A stretch of 47,718 bases of DNA from Sphingobacterium deserti (GCF_000757725.1 NZ_JJMU01000067.1:1-47718), one strand, 5' to 3'; counted from the stretch's first letter, positions 1-9,208 are shown. The notes: generated by a model from the sequence alone, not told the origin. A program made the numbers and translations.

Positions 1-26
1 GAAGCTAAAAAAACTGTAAAAACAGA

Positions 27-52
27 AGAAGGTGCCTTTTTAGACACCTTCT
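27..52. terminator. Bidirectional intrinsic terminator
   Basis: An 8-bp perfect stem, AGAAGGTG (27-34) with CACCTTCT (45-52), encloses a 10-nt loop. It is followed by TTTT on the + strand and by T-rich sequence on the - strand. It lies 26 bp past the susD stop, so it should end the minus-strand susCD operon and also a plus-strand gene entering from the left edge. Confidence 0.75.
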
Positions 53-78
53 TTTGCATTAGATTTAGGTTCCAAATA

Positions 79-1443
79 TCAATCCCGTTGGTTCTGTTCT
101 ACCCCTGACATTTTAATAACTTCCGGTGGCAATGGTAAAGTGTAGTTTTTAGAATTAGGATTCAGCGAATAGCGCTGTCCTCCAATTTCTCGATAAATCG
201 TCACTGCTGTTCTCGGATCTAAGTTTAGGCGCTTAAGATCCAGCCAGCGGACACCCTTAAACAGCATTTCCTTTCTTCGCTCCTCAAGCACAACTTTTAA
301 AGGATCTTCAGATTCATTAATTCGTAATGGAGTGAAGTTTGCGATTCGATGTTGCAATAGTGTAGACAGCAGCGATAGACCGCTCTGCGCATCACCCTTC
401 CTCACGAGACATTCCGCGACAGTCAGGTAGCACTCTGCAATAGTTAATCCATTAAAGAAAATGGCAGAACCATCATAACTACCTCTAAATCCCGGTCGTC
501 CACTTACCTGCCTAAAGAACGCCTGCCTTCGGTAATCTTCTTGTGCATATGAGGCGTATAGTATGCTATCCACTGTAAGCCTTGAAGCGTTCATAGCCGT
601 TGGTGTACCTGCCGCGCAATGAAAAAGTACTTCCTGATTAAATCTAGTGAAAGGAAAACTTGGAGAAAGATTCCAAGTGCTAAGATCGATTAAATCATTG
701 GAAAAGTTGTCCAATGCTAGCGCTGCATAATGCTCTGCCTTTTCATAATTTTGCATGTACAGATATACACGAGACAGTAGTGCCCAGCAACTTATTTGTG
801 ATGGACGTGTTTTAAACTCGCTTTCTACAGAACGGAATAATCCCTCGGCACGCTGTAAATCAGAAAGTACTTGCTGAAAGGTTTCCTCTAAGCTTGCTCT
901 TACCGTCACCTCATTCAAACTGGCATGCAGCCGAAGTGGAATACCTAAAACTAACTGATTATCTTTATTAAACTCATAGGCAGGAGCAAATACCAACGCT
1001 TGTCTAAAAGTATGCCAAGCTCTAAAAAATAACGCTTGCGCTACAATGTCATCGTATTGTGCGGGATTCGTTTGGCGATCTACTTGCTCCATCCCATCGA
1101 GTACCACATTAGCTCTATAAATTACCGAATAAGGTCGATTCCATTCGATTGTGCTAATTGTTCCTCCGTAAATATCAGTAGCCCATATGTAAGCGTTCTG
1201 ATCGACAGAGCTCCACGAAATAGCCTGCCAACCTGCCGTCGAAATATAGTAGTCATCTGCTTGTGCTTCCTCAATCCAAGCAGTCATCCTATTCATTAGA
1301 TCAGCCTCATCGAGCAAAGCCTGATAATCTTCCAATTTACTGGGAATGATAAGCTTTTTATCGGGTTTTAATTCTAGGAAGTCGTTCGAACAGCTCATGC
1401 AGACGATGAGCATAGCAATATTTATAAAAAAAATAATTTTCAT
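79..1443 (-). CDS. SusD/RagB family nutrient-binding outer membrane lipoprotein
   Basis: This is the surface substrate-binding partner of the SusC transporter encoded just upstream. The N-terminus is a short hydrophobic signal ending in a lipobox-like VCMSC, so Cys18 should be lipidated and the protein held at the outer membrane. After it comes the usual SusD opening (FLELKPDKK), then a helical TPR-like scaffold (a WHTFRQALVFAP stretch near residue 145) and a C-terminal LDLKRLNLDPR/LPLPPEV block typical of RagB/SusD. At 454 aa it is slightly shorter than many SusD proteins (about 500-550) but looks complete. It starts 10 bp after the susC stop, so the two are surely cotranscribed. The substrate cannot be deduced: no glycoside hydrolase or protease lies nearby. 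Confidence 0.93.
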   Translation of the reverse strand: MKIIFFINIAMLIVCMSCSNDFLELKPDKKLIIPSKLEDYQALLDEADLMNRMTAWIEEAQADDYYISTAGWQAISWSSVDQNAYIWATDIYGGTISTIEWNRPYSVIYRANVVLDGMEQVDRQTNPAQYDDIVAQALFFRAWHTFRQALVFAPAYEFNKDNQLVLGIPLRLHASLNEVTVRASLEETFQQVLSDLQRAEGLFRSVESEFKTRPSQISCWALLSRVYLYMQNYEKAEHYAALALDNFSNDLIDLSTWNLSPSFPFTRFNQEVLFHCAAGTPTAMNASRLTVDSILYASYAQEDYRRQAFFRQVSGRPGFRGSYDGSAIFFNGLTIAECYLTVAECLVRKGDAQSGLSLLSTLLQHRIANFTPLRINESEDPLKVVLEERRKEMLFKGVRWLDLKRLNLDPRTAVTIYREIGGQRYSLNPNSKNYTLPLPPEVIKMSGVEQNQRD

Positions 1444-1453
1444 AATTTAAATT

Positions 1454-4400
1454 TTAGAAGTTGAGTTTAGCTCCTAGCGACCAAGTTCGGACTGGAGGTA
1501 TGGGATAACTGTAATAGTCGGGATCAACATTTTGCTTATTTGCTGTCCACAATAAAGCCACATTGTCCACATAAGCATATATCTTGAGCGATTTCACTTC
1601 CAACATTTTGGGCCTTATGTTATATCCCAATGTGATGTCACGCAGCCTGATATGATCCCCCTTTAGCACAAGATCATCAGACACCTGATAAGCGACATCG
1701 CGCATCATACTTACGCCCACTTGCGGCATTGATGGAACTATGGTAGAAACCTCGTCCCCTGGCTCTCTCCATCGCCGATTAAAATCCACGTTGCCCAGAC
1801 CATTTTCAAAAAGTTCCTGATAGGAAATGCTGCTTAATTTAAAATAGTGACCAAGTTTGTAGTTCACGGAAAACCCGACTGACCAGCCTTTGTAAACAAT
1901 TGTTGGAATTAGCGATCCAAAATGCTTCGGAAGAGCAGGTCCATGGTAGATCAAATCATCCACCGTTACGACGTTCCATAGATTATCATAATCTGTAAAG
2001 ATTTCATTGTTGATCAGCAGTCTGGGATCACCTGTTACTGGATCCAAGCCTGCTGAGGGTAAGCTGTAAACCGCGGAACGGGGCATTCCTTCTAAAGGGG
2101 GCGTATAAGGTCCCAAGAACGAACTTATATGATCGGTAAATTCATAGGAGGTCACTTCATCGAGATTGTAGCTATACAAGGTTCGCAGATTGACCGAAAG
2201 GTCATTCCATGACTTTTGAAAGGCAAGATTGACATCAACACCTTTTGTGGTAAGTGAAGAACCGTTTCCAATAAAAGCGCTTCGACCTCCCACAGAAAAA
2301 CCAATGGTTGGATTAAGAGGTAATTGACCTATTAAATCGGTTGCATCCTTTACATAATAATCTACGCTACCGGCTACTAAGTTATTCCATAAACCAAAAT
2401 CAAGTCCCAAGTTCAATGTTCCTACTTTTTCCCAACGAAGATTTGGATTCGGCGGAGTCTGCAATTGAATATGCCTTAGTCCAGTAAGTGAGGAAGTCGT
2501 GTATATTCCTGTAGCGAAAGCAGTCAAACTTTTATTGACATTACCGCTATAGCCATAGCTGGCTCTAAGCTTTAACTGCGAAAAGATATCGTTATTTAAC
2601 CAATCTTCTTCCTTATCAATTAACCACCCCATCCCCGCAGACCACAATGGAACACCTCGCTGATTACTTTCGACCCCAAATAAATTTGAGGCATCTTTTC
2701 TAAGACTAAATGATGCTAGGTATTTGTTATTATATAGATAATTGAAGTTACCGTAGTAAGACAGAAATCTGTCTGTCAATGCCGATCTAAAATCGGTAGT
2801 GGGTATCCGATCTGAGTATCCAGCTGGGCTAACGACAAAGAAATTTTCATAGTCAACTCTTGAAAAGGTAAGTTGGTCATCGTCGTATCCATAGGTACGT
2901 CCGGTTACAGATTTTAATTGGTTTTCACGAACCTCCATTCCAGCAACACCATCTATTGTATGTTTTCCCCATTGATGATTGCCGCTTAGCTGAAGTCGGA
3001 AGGAATGCGCGATTCCTTTTTTGCCTGTCTCATCTAAAATATCGCCAAGCGGAATTGGAAAACTGTATGAGTTTCCACTGAGTTGCGCATAGCGATTAAT
3101 CAGATCCCTTGTAGAATATAGTTGATTCCCATACAATAAATCTGTTGATAGAAGTTGTGAATCATATTGATATCTACCTTCGATGTTCAGGTAAGGAAAA
3201 ATACTATATTTCAAAGCTGTATTAATTCGAATGTCTTGTTCGGAATTTCGGTTAGACATATTTCCTAGATCATCAAGCGGATAGAATTCCCAATTCTGTA
3301 AACCTGTTTGTTCTGCACCTATAACAAATGACCGACGGTAATCGCGCCAGACTGGAAGTGCCGATCCATTTTCATCTGCGAGTTTTGCGTAAGGATATGT
3401 CGTCCTTGCCCCTCCAAAAAGAGACCGAACAATCTCGTTGTCAAAACGCTGTGATGAAGCTATAAAAGAAGTCGTATTGCTAAGTTCCAATTTGGGAGTC
3501 AATTTAAACATGGAGTTCAAATTCAGGGTGGTTCTACCCGATCCGGTGCCTCTAATCTGAGCTCGTCCAAAATCTTGTCCCACTGAAGCATTGAAATTAT
3601 AGTTCTCGCCACCACCACGTAAATTGACCGAGTATTGTTGATTTACCACCGGCTGATAGACATGTCTAGAAAGTTCGGTTCGCAGATCATTATTGTTTAA
3701 CACAGCAAGTTGTTCATTCAAAAACCCTTCAGTTATTACTCCATCACGTTGAGCAATCAGTAGTTCTACTGCGGGTGATAGCAGAGGGTATGTTGGATCT
3801 TGTTCCCGATTCTCATAAAAGCCTTGATCAAAAAGAAATCTTTCAACATCAATGTAATTTTTGCTGTCGAGATAATTTCTATACAAGAATAGATTTGACT
3901 TCTCACCTATCGTACTATTCGCGTTAAATTCTACAGCAATCTTTTCACCATATCGCCCCTTTCGAGTATTGATAACAATTACACCATTGCCTGCTCGAGC
4001 TCCCCAAATCGCCGATGCCGAAGCATCTTTTAATATGGACACACTTTCAATATCATTAGGATTAATGTTTGACAGATCACCTTCAAATGGGAAGTTGTCC
4101 AAAATAATTAAAGGGTTCGCGTCGGAATTTATAGTGCTCCTCCCCCGTACGGACAATTCTGTCTGACCTTCTGTTCGACGATCAAATAGAACAGCATTGC
4201 TCATATTTTCTAGTCGGCTTACGATATCTGGGCTAACCCTCCTATCAAGGATATTTTTATCGATTAAATCAATCGACCCTGTTGCATTTCGTTTACTAAA
4301 TTGCTGGTAACCGGTTGTTACTTCCACAGCATCAATTGACGAAGATAGTTGTTCAAGAACTACATTCACTTTACTTCGATTACCAAGGTTAAACATTTTA

Positions 4401-4645
4401 GTCTTGTAACCGATTTTCGATACTCGCATTTCTTCACCTTTCCGAAAAATCGAGGCAGAAACGGTAAAATAACCGTTAACATCACTTTTGTAGGTGGCTT
4501 TTGTTGACAAATACAGAATGTTGGCATTGTCTATCGGTTTACCTAAGGTATCCACGATACGCATACGAACGTCTTCACTTTGAGCAAAGGACAAACAGGG
4601 TATTATAAAAAGAAAAATAAAAAATAGGTAATATGCTTTGTTCAT
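1454..4645 (-). CDS. SusC/RagA family TonB-dependent outer membrane transporter
   Basis: This 1063-aa TonB-linked beta-barrel imports the ligand captured by the SusD partner. A Sec signal peptide (MNKAYYLFF to FAQS) is followed by a carboxypeptidase-D-like regulatory domain (about residues 25-105, VRMRIVDTLGKPIDNANI), then a plug domain (about 110-230) with the SusC signature near LSVRGRSTINSDANPLIILDNFP and SVSILKDASASAIWGARAGNGVI. The remainder is barrel, ending in an aromatic residue (GAKLNF) as expected for BAM-dependent insertion. There is no N-terminal STN domain and no FecI/FecR pair nearby, so sigma/anti-sigma control is not evident. It begins 4 bp after the stop of the upstream thioredoxin-like gene. 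Confidence 0.96.
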   Translation of the reverse strand: MNKAYYLFFIFLFIIPCLSFAQSEDVRMRIVDTLGKPIDNANILYLSTKATYKSDVNGYFTVSASIFRKGEEMRVSKIGYKTKMFNLGNRSKVNVVLEQLSSSIDAVEVTTGYQQFSKRNATGSIDLIDKNILDRRVSPDIVSRLENMSNAVLFDRRTEGQTELSVRGRSTINSDANPLIILDNFPFEGDLSNINPNDIESVSILKDASASAIWGARAGNGVIVINTRKGRYGEKIAVEFNANSTIGEKSNLFLYRNYLDSKNYIDVERFLFDQGFYENREQDPTYPLLSPAVELLIAQRDGVITEGFLNEQLAVLNNNDLRTELSRHVYQPVVNQQYSVNLRGGGENYNFNASVGQDFGRAQIRGTGSGRTTLNLNSMFKLTPKLELSNTTSFIASSQRFDNEIVRSLFGGARTTYPYAKLADENGSALPVWRDYRRSFVIGAEQTGLQNWEFYPLDDLGNMSNRNSEQDIRINTALKYSIFPYLNIEGRYQYDSQLLSTDLLYGNQLYSTRDLINRYAQLSGNSYSFPIPLGDILDETGKKGIAHSFRLQLSGNHQWGKHTIDGVAGMEVRENQLKSVTGRTYGYDDDQLTFSRVDYENFFVVSPAGYSDRIPTTDFRSALTDRFLSYYGNFNYLYNNKYLASFSLRKDASNLFGVESNQRGVPLWSAGMGWLIDKEEDWLNNDIFSQLKLRASYGYSGNVNKSLTAFATGIYTTSSLTGLRHIQLQTPPNPNLRWEKVGTLNLGLDFGLWNNLVAGSVDYYVKDATDLIGQLPLNPTIGFSVGGRSAFIGNGSSLTTKGVDVNLAFQKSWNDLSVNLRTLYSYNLDEVTSYEFTDHISSFLGPYTPPLEGMPRSAVYSLPSAGLDPVTGDPRLLINNEIFTDYDNLWNVVTVDDLIYHGPALPKHFGSLIPTIVYKGWSVGFSVNYKLGHYFKLSSISYQELFENGLGNVDFNRRWREPGDEVSTIVPSMPQVGVSMMRDVAYQVSDDLVLKGDHIRLRDITLGYNIRPKMLEVKSLKIYAYVDNVALLWTANKQNVDPDYYSYPIPPVRTWSLGAKLNF

Positions 4646-4649
4646 GAGT

Positions 4650-6074
4650 TTAATTGGTTACTGGTTTAATATTTGGCCGGAATTCTAGTACTTCAATTTC
4701 TCTAGTCTCAAGAGATAAGGAGAAACCTACGCTTTCCAAATAGGTCTTGGTTTTTGCAAAACCATGATCGCCAAGAAAAAGGCGTAGGTTCATTCCTTCA
4801 CCTATTCCGGTGTTATCGATAATGTAGGAAGTTCCGGTATGAAAGTTGAAATTCATTGCTTCAACAAATGGTTGTAGCATTTGATTGCTGTAGCGTAGGA
4901 TATCATTCTGCTCACGAACATTAGCCTCTTCACTAGAGAATGGGATTTTCGAACTGTCAGCGACAGTGATAATCCAACAGGGAACACCCCGCCTAACTAT
5001 TGAAGCAGAAAATGCGTACCGCTTGGAAAAGAAGCGATTTAGCTCTTCCATTGCCATAGCGTTGATATCTTCCTTCATATATCCTGGAACCACCAATTCG
5101 TAGGAATACAGATGAGATTGATCCATTGAGTCGTCGGGATTTAGGTTAATCAGCTTTTTTACATTTTCATCCGCGAACACCGTACGACTATTAAGTACCA
5201 ATTCGTAATTGAATCGGCGAGCGACGTTTTTAAAAAGGTCTGCTGGGGATAGATTGACATGTCTAATAAAATATCTATCGCCCTCTAACTCACCCTGAAT
5301 GTTTGCTACAACACCGGGAAGATAACCAGTTAATGTAGAGTGGTAAAGTAAATCAGGTAAGTTCCCGCCATTCCCATCAACAAGCAACGGGATAGTATTG
5401 TCGTAAGATGTGTTGTACAGCTTCTCAGGCAATTTTTTAATTGAACCAGACATAACGCCCGCTACAGTATTCATAGTGATGGCATTCCCTCCAGTGATGG
5501 CAAATACCTTTCCGTCCTTTATCCATATTTCATGCGGTACGCTAAACATTGGAAAGTACTTGGTTAAAATAGTACCCTCTACGACGGTGAGAAAATCTAA
5601 ATCCTTTCCCTCTAAAAAGGTCTCAATTTTTTCTCTTTTTTGGCTTGTTATAGGGATTGGCTGAAAATCAGAACCAACCTCATGAGCAATCCCTTCAATT
5701 TTTGGAATTAGTTTAAGACATGGCACGCACACGGTATTCCAGAAATCCAGTAATATCAATGATCGATCACGGTAATCATCCAGCTTGATGACCTCTTTAC
5801 CATCTTCATGATTTAAAACATTTAAGGGAAGATTCCACAGTTCTTCAGGAATGGAATCACCAATCCTAAGAGCCTTTACATCTAGCGGCTCAGAACCAAC
5901 TAATGAATGTTGATCCTGAGCTTGTGCTAGAGGCATCCTAAACAACAAAAAATTTAATACCAGGAATATGACAGATAATTTAAAACTGATTTTCTTGGGT
6001 AAATAACGTTTAAAAGATGTTCTTTTATTTTCGAAATTTTGGACATAGCAGTCCCTTTTGCGTGTTTGTAGCAT
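4650..6074 (-). CDS. Secreted thioredoxin-like (TlpA-type) protein with a C-terminal TIGR03435-like region
   Basis: First gene of the susCD operon. A signal peptide/membrane segment (about residues 28-52, ending AQAQD) precedes a thioredoxin fold (about 70-205) with redox motif CVPC within LLDFWNTVCVPCLKLIPK, typical of periplasmic TlpA/ResA-like disulfide oxidoreductases. The C-terminal half (about 250-470) has a domain starting HVNLSPADLFKNVARRFNYELV and ending YLESVGFSLSLETREIEVLEF, which resembles the TIGR03435/DUF3738 type found fused to or beside TlpA proteins in Bacteroidota. The ATG at 6074 is in frame but gives a long charged N-terminus; an internal start may be used. In most SUS-like loci such genes follow susD, whereas here it leads. 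Its role, perhaps redox handling of imported material or of the transporter, is inference. Confidence 0.75.
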   Translation of the reverse strand: MLQTRKRDCYVQNFENKRTSFKRYLPKKISFKLSVIFLVLNFLLFRMPLAQAQDQHSLVGSEPLDVKALRIGDSIPEELWNLPLNVLNHEDGKEVIKLDDYRDRSLILLDFWNTVCVPCLKLIPKIEGIAHEVGSDFQPIPITSQKREKIETFLEGKDLDFLTVVEGTILTKYFPMFSVPHEIWIKDGKVFAITGGNAITMNTVAGVMSGSIKKLPEKLYNTSYDNTIPLLVDGNGGNLPDLLYHSTLTGYLPGVVANIQGELEGDRYFIRHVNLSPADLFKNVARRFNYELVLNSRTVFADENVKKLINLNPDDSMDQSHLYSYELVVPGYMKEDINAMAMEELNRFFSKRYAFSASIVRRGVPCWIITVADSSKIPFSSEEANVREQNDILRYSNQMLQPFVEAMNFNFHTGTSYIIDNTGIGEGMNLRLFLGDHGFAKTKTYLESVGFSLSLETREIEVLEFRPNIKPVTN

Positions 6075-6092
6075 TTAAATAATTTAGGGATG

Positions 6093-6138
6093 GTCGCAAA
6101 TTGACAGCAATTATTAGCTGGGTCGACTTATTTGCGAC
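6093..6138. promoter_or_regulatory. Inverted repeat upstream of the susCD operon
   Basis: A perfect 9-bp inverted repeat, GTCGCAAAT (6093-6101) and ATTTGCGAC (6130-6138), with a 28-nt spacer. It lies 19-64 bp upstream of the first gene of the minus-strand SUS operon. It could be an operator or a leader hairpin. No convincing TAnnTTTG element is visible here. The + strand ORF that runs through this spot is probably not a gene. Confidence 0.45.
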
Positions 6139-6344
6139 TATCTTGACAAAAAAAATTCAGGAAAAAAAACGGCAACACACTGGGCTTAAAAATTTATCGA
6201 AACTAGCGTGCCGTGTAGTAAGCATCAAAGGTTACTCTGGCGCGGTAATGATGTTTTTAAGTAATCGTTTCTTTAAGCTTTTCATTGCAAAAATTTTGGT
6301 TAGAATATATTCGAGCAATGAATCTAGGAGATAAAGATATAATC

Positions 6345-6424
6345 TAGAGTTGGATCCTACTTTATTCTCTTACAGAAGGCCCTAGGAAGCCGTACAGCGA
6401 GAACAAGAGAAGAACCCAACTCTA
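6345..6424. repeat. Imperfect 80-nt palindromic element
   Basis: The outer arms TAGAGTTGG (6345-6353) and CCAACTCTA (6416-6424) pair perfectly. Pairing continues imperfectly inward through pyrimidine-rich sequence (TTCTC on the left, GAGAA on the right) to a short centre around 6376-6390. It sits alone in the 580-bp gap 6075-6654, which holds no convincing gene. It could be a MITE- or REP-like remnant or a structured transcript. A single copy gives no means to decide. Confidence 0.4.
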
Positions 6425-6636
6425 AATTTGGTCTAGCAAATATAGAAATTGGGCTCTCAACTCATGAATCTCGGCCGTTGAAAATTTCCTAGGTTCTCTG
6501 TAGCAAGATTCAGTGTCAATAGCCACTAAATTACATTAAACACAATCAATTATGCATTTAATACAACTCAAAAATACATCATTAATTCGATTTTTACAAA
6601 TTTTTAAGGGTTATAATTTATTATTTATCCAATAAA

Positions 6637-6655
6637 TGTGACGTAAAATGTCACA
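6637..6655. promoter_or_regulatory. Palindromic operator overlapping the start codon of the HTH gene
   Basis: TGTGAC (6637-6642) and GTCACA (6650-6655) form a perfect 6-bp inverted repeat with a 7-nt spacer. The last base of the right arm is the A of the ATG at 6655. A dyad over a regulator's own start suggests autoregulation. It resembles a CRP half-site pair, but the spacing is wider than the classical N6. Confidence 0.5.
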
Positions 6656-7092
6656 TGGAAAAAATTGATCGGTTATCATTGTTCATTTTGAATAAAGTTC
6701 GTTTAATTAGATTAATTAATGGAAAATCAGCGTATCAAATCTCTTTAGAACTTGGCAGAAGTAGCAATTATGTAAACAATATCGAAAGTTCTTCGCAATC
6801 CAATAAATATAATTCTGCCGATTACCCACTATTAGCTGAGATTTTCAATTGTTCGATTTCGGATATCCTCCCGCCAAATGACTGGCCTAAGAGCAGCTCA
6901 CATGAAAAAGTTGAAAAATACGTGAAATCTATGGTTGATGAGAACTTTGTAGAGCAAATACTGATGGGAATAAAAGAAAGTGCTCATTCAAATATCCTGT
7001 TGGACGAGAAAGCCTTATTAAAACATTTGAATGTGGTGAATGATGAGGAGAAAAAAGTCGTGCGATTAGTCTTGAATAGAATCGAAAAATAA
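6655..7092 (+). CDS. XRE-like helix-turn-helix protein
   Basis: A 145-aa protein whose N-terminal 75 residues read as a Cro/C1-type HTH: LNKVRLIRLINGKSAYQIS, then LELGRSSNYVNNIES as the recognition-helix region, then PLLAEIFNCSISDILPPNDWP, the usual end of XRE domains in Bacteroidota. The C-terminal 70 residues are charged helix with no family I recognise. The dyad overlapping the start suggests that it controls itself. A divergent relative lies about 600 bp downstream (7711-8355) and shares the NYV and NC-S-D-L/I-PND landmarks. Confidence 0.7.
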   Translation: MEKIDRLSLFILNKVRLIRLINGKSAYQISLELGRSSNYVNNIESSSQSNKYNSADYPLLAEIFNCSISDILPPNDWPKSSSHEKVEKYVKSMVDENFVEQILMGIKESAHSNILLDEKALLKHLNVVNDEEKKVVRLVLNRIEK

Positions 7093-7173
7093 GGATATAA
7101 ATTGATTGAGCTTCGTCCAATTCAAAAACTGATTGTAATATCAAGACTAAGATTACAGTTATGCCGTAATACC

Positions 7174-7434
7174 CTATTTTTTCATTTTTCTATCTTGCTG
7201 CTGCTTCCAAATCCAGTAATCTTGCATTTGCATATTTTGATATCTTTGGTAGGCATCTCCTTGTAACCGCTCCCGACGACGCCGATCGTATCCTTTGACG
7301 GTTACCCAAATAAAAATAACCCAAACGCTAAGAGCCATTAGTAAAAAAGGATATCCCTGTTTATTGGCAAGCGCAGCAAAAGTAAATATTGTAGAAAGAA
7401 TGCTTGTCAAACATAAGCGTAAGAAGAATTTCAT
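7174..7434 (-). CDS. Small membrane protein, function unknown
   Basis: An 86-aa product with two hydrophobic stretches (about residues 4-23 and 29-47) and then a strongly basic, glutamine-rich tail (GYDRRRRERLQG, WIWKQQQDRKMKK). It is predicted to be a two-pass inner membrane protein with a cytoplasmic tail. It stands alone, converging on the HTH gene. I do not recognise the family. The composition is protein-like, so it is probably real. Confidence 0.55.
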   Translation of the reverse strand: MKFFLRLCLTSILSTIFTFAALANKQGYPFLLMALSVWVIFIWVTVKGYDRRRRERLQGDAYQRYQNMQMQDYWIWKQQQDRKMKK

Positions 7435-7674
7435 AGTGTTAGCTTTAGTTTATTCCTAAATATACGAAATAAAAAATAGAAAAACAACACAAAACATAGA
7501 TTACCAACACATTAACCTTTATTACTCACGAATCATCAGCTATTTCACACGTTTAAGCTGGACTCGTATCAAGAGATATTATAAATCCAACGCCACACTT
7601 TTCCGATTTTTACTAGCTTGGCCGGAATACAGATAAAAATATGAGCGTCCTCTCACAGTTCAATAAGATTTATC

Positions 7675-7682
7675 TATTTTTG
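7675..7682 (+). promoter_or_regulatory. Bacteroidota -7 promoter element
   Basis: TATTTTTG matches the TAnnTTTG -7 consensus of Bacteroidota and lies 29 bp upstream of the TTG at 7711 and 86 bp upstream of the in-frame ATG at 7768. No clear TTTG -33 box is seen at the right distance. Confidence 0.4.
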
Positions 7683-7710
7683 TTTCGTCGACATCTATAC
7701 CTTAAGCGAA

Positions 7711-8355
7711 TTGATTACAGTATCCAAATACAGACAGCGAAAAAAAGTGCAAAAGCCCGACGTCATTATGTCTAGGATGGACTACGTAATTATTAGCCAA
7801 GTTGTGAAGCTATTGCAACCTGCAATATTAACAGATGAAGAGCTATCATTCCTTTTGGGAAAACCAAACAATTATGTCTTCAGCTTTATTATGGATCCTA
7901 GTGACAAGAGACGCTTTACAGAGGCGCAATTAGACATTCTTCCCTTTTTACTAAATTGTACGTACAGCGATCTTATACCGAACGACACACCTTCTGGTGA
8001 AATACAGCTCTTTGACACCAATAGGATTGAAAGCAAGAAGGAAACAACGTTTGTACATTCCATAGATGATGCAACTAATCGTATACGGATCACATGGAAA
8101 AAAGAAAAACTTAAATCCGGAAGTTTCCGGCGTAACAATGAATTATTGATCTCTTCGTTACAAACTTGGATAAAAGCTGGCTACTTTAATAAAGGTCGTA
8201 ATGGACTCGAAATTTGCACAGCGTTGAAGCATTCTTGTAAATTTACATTTAGCGTTAGTGACCTCGAGAAAAGCCTAAAGGTACTTTCAGGTAAGAGGCG
8301 ACAATTACTTGATAAAAAAATTGTACATGGAATGATCAACTACTTCGCTACATAA
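7711..8355 (+). CDS. Divergent HTH-like protein, function unknown
   Basis: This 214-aa protein is related to the HTH gene at 6655. Its segment EELSFLLGKPNNYVFSFI, then ILPFLLNCTYSDLIPND, lines up with the HTH core and end of that protein, so the N-terminal half is probably a diverged XRE-like domain that may have lost DNA binding. The C-terminal half (about residues 125-214) is basic and helical (WIKAGYFNKGRNGLEICTAL, SLKVLSGKRRQLLDKKIV). The longest reading frame starts at TTG 7711; an ATG at 7768 (residue 20) is an equally plausible start. The function is not known. Confidence 0.55.
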   Translation: MITVSKYRQRKKVQKPDVIMSRMDYVIISQVVKLLQPAILTDEELSFLLGKPNNYVFSFIMDPSDKRRFTEAQLDILPFLLNCTYSDLIPNDTPSGEIQLFDTNRIESKKETTFVHSIDDATNRIRITWKKEKLKSGSFRRNNELLISSLQTWIKAGYFNKGRNGLEICTALKHSCKFTFSVSDLEKSLKVLSGKRRQLLDKKIVHGMINYFAT

Positions 8356-8720
8356 GGTTAAGATCGGTATCAATTCATCTAATCGATTCGCTATCGGAAC
8401 AATTAGCCAGAACCTTTCACAAAGATTTAACACAAAGAATTTGTAATGAGCACCAATGTACTTATTTTTGTGCTGAGAATTAATGTTTGTCAGGCGGCCG
8501 ATTTATATTGCGAATCATCTAGCTGACGAACCGTGGCAGACAACTCGGGATAGGTTTGGTGTCATTTGCTGTGTATATTACGCCTTTCCCATTGTCTGAC
8601 TGGAAAAAAATAACATATCGCAAATATCCCATACTCGATCACTATATACTTCTCGAATCAAATACCTGATTCAATCATCGTAGATTACTACAGAAAGACA
8701 TTTTGCAATGACGTTGCCTC
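8356..8720. other. Intergenic stretch without recognised features
   Basis: 365 bp between a plus-strand and a minus-strand gene (convergent). I see no convincing ORF, hairpin terminator, RNA gene or copy of the repeats found elsewhere in the window. Confidence 0.5.
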
Positions 8721-8981
8721 TTAGAGCCGATACCGCAGCGAAATAGCCCTATAAATTTCCTGAGCTAGCAGCTGATCATGATTTGATCCACTAAAGTACC
8801 ATCTTCCCTCACGTAGAACAAGCAATTGAACCTGTCCATCAAGTAAAATCTTGATTTCCATATCTTCTTTGCGAAGGCCCCTCTGCAATACCTGAAAACT
8901 ATAATCCTGTCCCTTATATGATACGCGTAAAGATTGCCCTTTGTAGGGATAGCTGTTCGATGTTCCGACTGTCTCTTCCAT
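8721..8981 (-). CDS. Small conserved-looking protein, function unknown
   Basis: An 86-aa soluble product with alternating hydrophobic/polar beta pattern (SLRVSYKGQDYSFQVLQRG, EIKILLDGQVQLLVLREGRWYF) and a helical C-terminus (DQLLAQEIYRAISLRYRL). There is no signal peptide or motif I can name. Its pattern resembles the 73-aa product at 28912-29133 (beta-rich start, helical end), but I see no clear sequence identity between them. Confidence 0.5.
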   Translation of the reverse strand: MEETVGTSNSYPYKGQSLRVSYKGQDYSFQVLQRGLRKEDMEIKILLDGQVQLLVLREGRWYFSGSNHDQLLAQEIYRAISLRYRL

Positions 8982-9208
8982 AGTTCTCGTCTTCGAAATT
9001 ACGAAATATCCTAAAAGTATTAGTAAACAAAATTTTATTATTATCCTCTTAGCTAATCCCTAGTTATTTGATCGAAAATGTCCTTGAGTTATCATAGTTA
9101 GCAAAGAACACGAACTAACTTTCTTGATCTTTCATTCGCTTTCTATTTTGCCAGCTCGTTTAGGATCGAAATAGCTTAGACCGCATCCATTTACCTAGTG
9201 TTCGTTGG

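Noticed and set aside
6101..6334. 77-codon plus-strand frame upstream of the SUS operon
   Set aside because: It starts with a rare TTG, overlaps the likely operon promoter and inverted repeat, and has no protein-like signature.
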